Source: Streptomyces resistomycificus (GTDB taxonomy: Bacteria; Actinomycetota; Actinomycetes; Streptomycetales; Streptomycetaceae). Taken from it: a stretch of 64,000 nucleotides of DNA. The translations under genes were made by a program, and so were the position numbers. Positions 61,116-64,000 of this stretch are shown piece after piece; the stretch's first letter is position 1; each line of letters opens with the position of its first letter. The stretch covers positions 1 to 64,000 of the forward strand of contig NZ_KQ948998.1 of NCBI RefSeq assembly GCF_001514265.1, written 5' to 3'. The notes beneath the pieces were generated by a model. The model saw nothing but the letters and a program-made list of their open reading frames with translations. It had not been told where the DNA came from and made no database searches.

Positions 61116-62572
61116 GCACGGGCCTCCGCCGTCTGTGCCGTCAGTTCCCGGGCCCGGGTCCGCGCCCAGGTCTCCGCTTCGAGGACGTCCGCGACGGTGA
61201 GTGAGGTTCCCGCGCGCGGGGTGCCGTGCTCCTGCACCACCCGCGTCACGGTCTCCATGATCCCGTTGAACGGCAGTGCGCCGGCCCGGAAGGCCTCCAC
61301 GCACTCCTCGTTGGCGGCATTGAACACCGCCGGGGCCGTGCCCGCGAGCCGCCCCACGTGGCAGGCGAGGCCGACCGACGGGAAGGCGTCGTGGTCGAGC
61401 GGGAAGAACTCCCAGGTCGACGCCTTGCTCCAGTCGAAGGCGGGCGCCGCGTCGGGGACGCGTTCGGGCCAGCCCAGGCCGATGGCGATCGGCCCGCGCA
61501 TGTCGGGGGGCGTCGCCTGCGCGATCGTGGATCCGTCCGTGAACTCAACCATCGAGTGGACATACGACTGCGGATGCACGACCACCTCAATGCGGTCGAA
61601 GGGAATGTCGTAGAGGAGGTGCGCCTCGATGACCTCCAGGCCCTTGTTGACGAGGGTCGCGGAGTTGATCGTGATGACCGGGCCCATGGCCCAGGTGGGG
61701 TGCGCGAGCGCGTCCTCGACGCTGACGTGCGCCAGCTCGGCCTTGGTGCGGCCGCGGAAGGGGCCGCCGGACGCGGTGACGACGAGCTTGCGTACGTCGG
61801 CCCGCTTGCCGGAGGCCAGCGCCTGGAACAGCGCGGCGTGCTCGGAGTCGACCGGGATGATCTGCCCGGGCTCGGCGAGCGCCTTGACCAGCGGGCCGCC
61901 CACGATGAGCGACTCCTTGTTGGCGAGCGCGAGGGTGCGGCCCGCCTCCAGGGCGGCGAGGGTCGGGGCGAGGCCGATGGAACCGGTGATGCCGTTGAGG
62001 ACGGTGTGGCAGTCGGAGGCGGCGACCTGGGTGGCCGCGTCGGGGCCGGCCAGGATCTCCGGGAGCGGCTCCGTGGTGCCGTACTGGGCGGCGAGGGCTT
62101 CGCGCAGCGCCGGGACGGCGTCCTCGCGGGCGACCGCGACGGTTTTCGCCCGGAGGCGGTGCGCCTGCTCGGCGAGGAGGGCGACCCGTCCGCCGTTGGC
62201 GGAGAGGGCGGTGACCCGGAAGCGGTCGGGGTTGCGCAGGACGAGGTCGATGGCCTGGGTACCGATCGAGCCGGTGGAGCCGAGGATCACCACGTCCTTC
62301 GGTCCGTCGCCCGCGACCGGGTCGTAGACGAGGTGCGGGTCGGCCAGGGCGCGGGTCGCGGGCCCTGTCGTCCGCCCGGTGGGCGGGTCCTGCGCGAGCC
62401 GCGGAGCGGCTGACGTCTCCAGCAGGTGCGTGCTCTCGCTCCCGGCGGGCCGGGCCCTGACCGCACCGGAGGTGCTGGGGTCGGGACCCGGCGCGGCGAG
62501 AGTGCGTGCGTGGCGTCGCGGGGCGGACGGGACTGCCGACCCGTGCCCTGAGGGGACTGGACTGTCGCTCAT
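61112..62572 (-). CDS. dxr: 1-deoxy-D-xylulose-5-phosphate reductoisomerase
   Basis: Dxr converts DXP to MEP, the committed step of the MEP pathway. The NADPH motif ILGSTGSIGTQA and the catalytic segments LNGITGSIGLAPTLAALEAG, NKESLIVGG and SEHAALFQ are present, as is HPTWAMGPVITINSATLVNKG. From MSDSPVPSG the protein is 486 residues. About 75 residues rich in Pro/Ser/Thr/Arg precede the usual beginning (LADPHLVYDPVAGDGP), an unusually long extension. It is coupled to rseP by an ATGA overlap and lies near ispG. Confidence 0.93.
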   Translation of the reverse strand: MSDSPVPSGHGSAVPSAPRRHARTLAAPGPDPSTSGAVRARPAGSESTHLLETSAAPRLAQDPPTGRTTGPATRALADPHLVYDPVAGDGPKDVVILGSTGSIGTQAIDLVLRNPDRFRVTALSANGGRVALLAEQAHRLRAKTVAVAREDAVPALREALAAQYGTTEPLPEILAGPDAATQVAASDCHTVLNGITGSIGLAPTLAALEAGRTLALANKESLIVGGPLVKALAEPGQIIPVDSEHAALFQALASGKRADVRKLVVTASGGPFRGRTKAELAHVSVEDALAHPTWAMGPVITINSATLVNKGLEVIEAHLLYDIPFDRIEVVVHPQSYVHSMVEFTDGSTIAQATPPDMRGPIAIGLGWPERVPDAAPAFDWSKASTWEFFPLDHDAFPSVGLACHVGRLAGTAPAVFNAANEECVEAFRAGALPFNGIMETVTRVVQEHGTPRAGTSLTVADVLEAETWARTRARELTAQTAEARA

Positions 62573-62632
62573 CCCTCCATTGTGGCCGCATCAAGGTGGT
62601 GTGAGGACAGCGCGTCCCCCTCATGGGGGGCT

Positions 62633-62667
62633 CACAGGTCGGCGGACGCGCGGCCCGCCGACCTGTG
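62633..62667 (-). terminator. Terminator after the acyl-CoA dehydrogenase
   Basis: A 13-bp perfect stem (62633-62645 with 62655-62667) starts six bases beyond the stop codon at 62674. Confidence 0.8.
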
Positions 62668-62673
62668 GCGCCG

Positions 62674-64000
62674 TCAGCGGATCGGCCGGTGCAGGTTCTC
62701 CTTCTCGCTGGGGCCGGGGGTGGCGTCCGCGATCCACGGGCCGTCGCCCGACGGGTCGACGATGCCCTCCTCCAGCCATGCGTACGTGCCCGAGAGCACG
62801 CCCTTGACGACCTTGCGGTCGAGGTCGTCGGTGTTGTTCCAGAGCCGGCCGAAGAGTTCCTCGACGCGGATGCGGGACTGGCGGCAGAAGGTGTCGGCCA
62901 GTTGGTAGGCCTCGCGGCCGTGGTCCTCGGTGCCGCGCAGCAGCTCGGCGCGTACGCAGGCCGCGCTCATCGCGAACAGTTCGGCGCCGATGTCGACGAT
63001 CCGGCCCAGGAAGCCCTGCTTGGTCTCCATCCGGCCCTGCCAGCGGGACATGGCGTAGAAGGTGGAGCGGGCCAGTTTGCGGGCGGTGCGTTCGACGTAG
63101 CGCAGGTGTCCCGAGAGGTCGACCTCGCGCTTGAACTCGCTGTAGGTGCCGGGGAGCTGGCCCGGGCCCGCGACCAGTTTCGGCAGCCACCTGGCGTAGA
63201 AGGCGCCGGCCTGGGCGCCCGCCTTCGCCTTGTCCGAGAGGGACTTCTCGGGGTCGATGAGATCGCCTGCGACCGAGAGGTGGGCGTCGACCGCCTCACG
63301 GGCGATCAGCAGGTGCATGATCTCGGTCGAGCCCTCGAAGATGCGGTTGATACGGAGGTCGCGCAGGACCTGTTCGGCGGGGACCGCGCGTTCGCCGCGG
63401 GCCTTGAGTGAGGCGGCCGTCTCGAAGCCGCGGCCGCCGCGGATCTGGACCAGCTCGTCGGCCATGAGCCAGGCCATCTCGGAGGCGTAGAGCTTGGCCA
63501 GCGCCCCCTCGATGCGGATGTCGTTGCGGTCCTCGTCGGCCATCTGGCTCGACAGGTCCAGGACGGCCTCCAGGGCGAAGGTGGTCGCCGCGATGAAGGA
63601 GATCTTCGATCCGACCGCCTCGTGGTGGGCGATCGGCTTGCCCCACTGCTCGCGGGCCGCCGACCACTCCCGGGCGATCTTCAGGCACCACTTGCCGGCG
63701 GCCACGCAGGAGGCGGGCAGGGACAGCCGCCCGGTGTTCAGGGTCGTGAGCGCGATCTTCAGGCCGGCGCCCTCGGGGCCGATGCGGTTGGCGGCGGGGA
63801 CCCGGACCTGGTGGAAGCGGGTGACGCCGTTCTCGATGCCGCGCAGGCCCAGGAAGGCGTTGCGGTTCTCGACCGTGATGCCCGGCGAGTTGGTCTCCAC
63901 GACGAAGGCGGTGATGCCGCCCTTGTGGCCCTCGCTCTTCGGCACCCGGGCCATCACGACCAGCAGGTCGGCCACGACGCCGTTGGTGGTCCACAGTTTC
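62674..64000 (-). CDS. Acyl-CoA dehydrogenase, C-terminal part (runs off the window)
   Basis: The 442 visible residues begin KLWTTNGVVADLLVVMARV, inside the FAD/substrate region of an acyl-CoA dehydrogenase, so the N-terminus lies beyond 64000. The C-terminal flavoprotein helical domain is clear (QVLRDLRINRIFEGSTEIMHLLIA, ELVQIRGGRGFET). An extra ~150-residue helical extension after it is like the long very-long-chain-type enzymes. It oxidises acyl-CoA with FAD; chain-length preference cannot be read from this part. Confidence 0.9.
   Translation of the reverse strand, partial: KLWTTNGVVADLLVVMARVPKSEGHKGGITAFVVETNSPGITVENRNAFLGLRGIENGVTRFHQVRVPAANRIGPEGAGLKIALTTLNTGRLSLPASCVAAGKWCLKIAREWSAAREQWGKPIAHHEAVGSKISFIAATTFALEAVLDLSSQMADEDRNDIRIEGALAKLYASEMAWLMADELVQIRGGRGFETAASLKARGERAVPAEQVLRDLRINRIFEGSTEIMHLLIAREAVDAHLSVAGDLIDPEKSLSDKAKAGAQAGAFYARWLPKLVAGPGQLPGTYSEFKREVDLSGHLRYVERTARKLARSTFYAMSRWQGRMETKQGFLGRIVDIGAELFAMSAACVRAELLRGTEDHGREAYQLADTFCRQSRIRVEELFGRLWNNTDDLDRKVVKGVLSGTYAWLEEGIVDPSGDGPWIADATPGPSEKENLHRPIR

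Overview
The window is chromosomal DNA from a Streptomyces-type actinomycete. The evidence is very high G+C with strong third-position bias, many GTG/TTG starts behind GGAGG-like ribosome sites, -10 hexamers of the TAGGCT type, and a conserved actinomycete gene order: rnj-dapA-thyX, dapB-M16 protease-pnp-rpsO, a type VII secretion locus, ribF-truB-rbfA-infB-nusA-rimP, proS, ispG-rseP-dxr. No tRNA, rRNA or CRISPR array was seen.

Layout. From 0.1 to 10.6 kb are housekeeping genes, mostly on the minus strand: RNase J, two lysine/peptidoglycan-precursor enzymes (DapA, DapB), flavin-dependent thymidylate synthase, a pitrilysin-like peptidase, PNPase and ribosomal protein S15, with three small membrane proteins. 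From 10.7 to 38.2 kb is a complete Streptomyces ESX/type VII secretion system (T7SS): eccD, eccC, an EsxA/EsxB pair, two mycosins, eccB, eccE and an EspI-like proline-rich MinD ATPase. Two paralogous membrane-anchored beta-propeller proteins and several WXG100-type proteins accompany it. Inside this block (25.3-29.6 kb) sits a polymorphic-toxin module. It contains two WXG100 partners, a 579-residue putative T7SS substrate ending in an RNase A-like CdiA-type toxin domain, an unknown acidic protein, an orphan C-terminal half of the same toxin fold, and a CdiI-type immunity protein.

From 38.3 to 50.6 kb is the ribosome-maturation/translation cluster (rimP, nusA, ylxR, infB, DUF503, rbfA, truB, ribF), interrupted by a 1290-residue trypsin-like/NTPase protein that has lost its catalytic serine. 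From 50.7 to 56.2 kb are a lipoprotein, a ferritin-like protein, an aminoglycoside-kinase-like pseudokinase, proS and two GNAT acetyltransferases. From 56.3 to 64 kb are the MEP-pathway genes ispG and dxr around the site-2 protease rseP, then a truncated acyl-CoA dehydrogenase.

The most striking finding is a 2.14-kb single-gene element inserted at the 3' end of rseP. It encodes a large serine recombinase fused to a C-terminal DUF4096 (IS5-transposase N-terminal) domain. An 18-bp imperfect direct repeat (15/18) flanks it and lies at the 3' ends of both the recombinase and rseP. Both proteins therefore end in -VNPV(K/R)IS, and the stop codon now used by the recombinase lies outside the repeat, in host DNA. 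Integration appears to swap the 3' ends of rseP and the integrase gene while preserving both proteins.

Start codons were reassigned where a Shine-Dalgarno sequence or family length argued for it. All functional statements rest on reading the sequence and on remembered family features; no database search was run.
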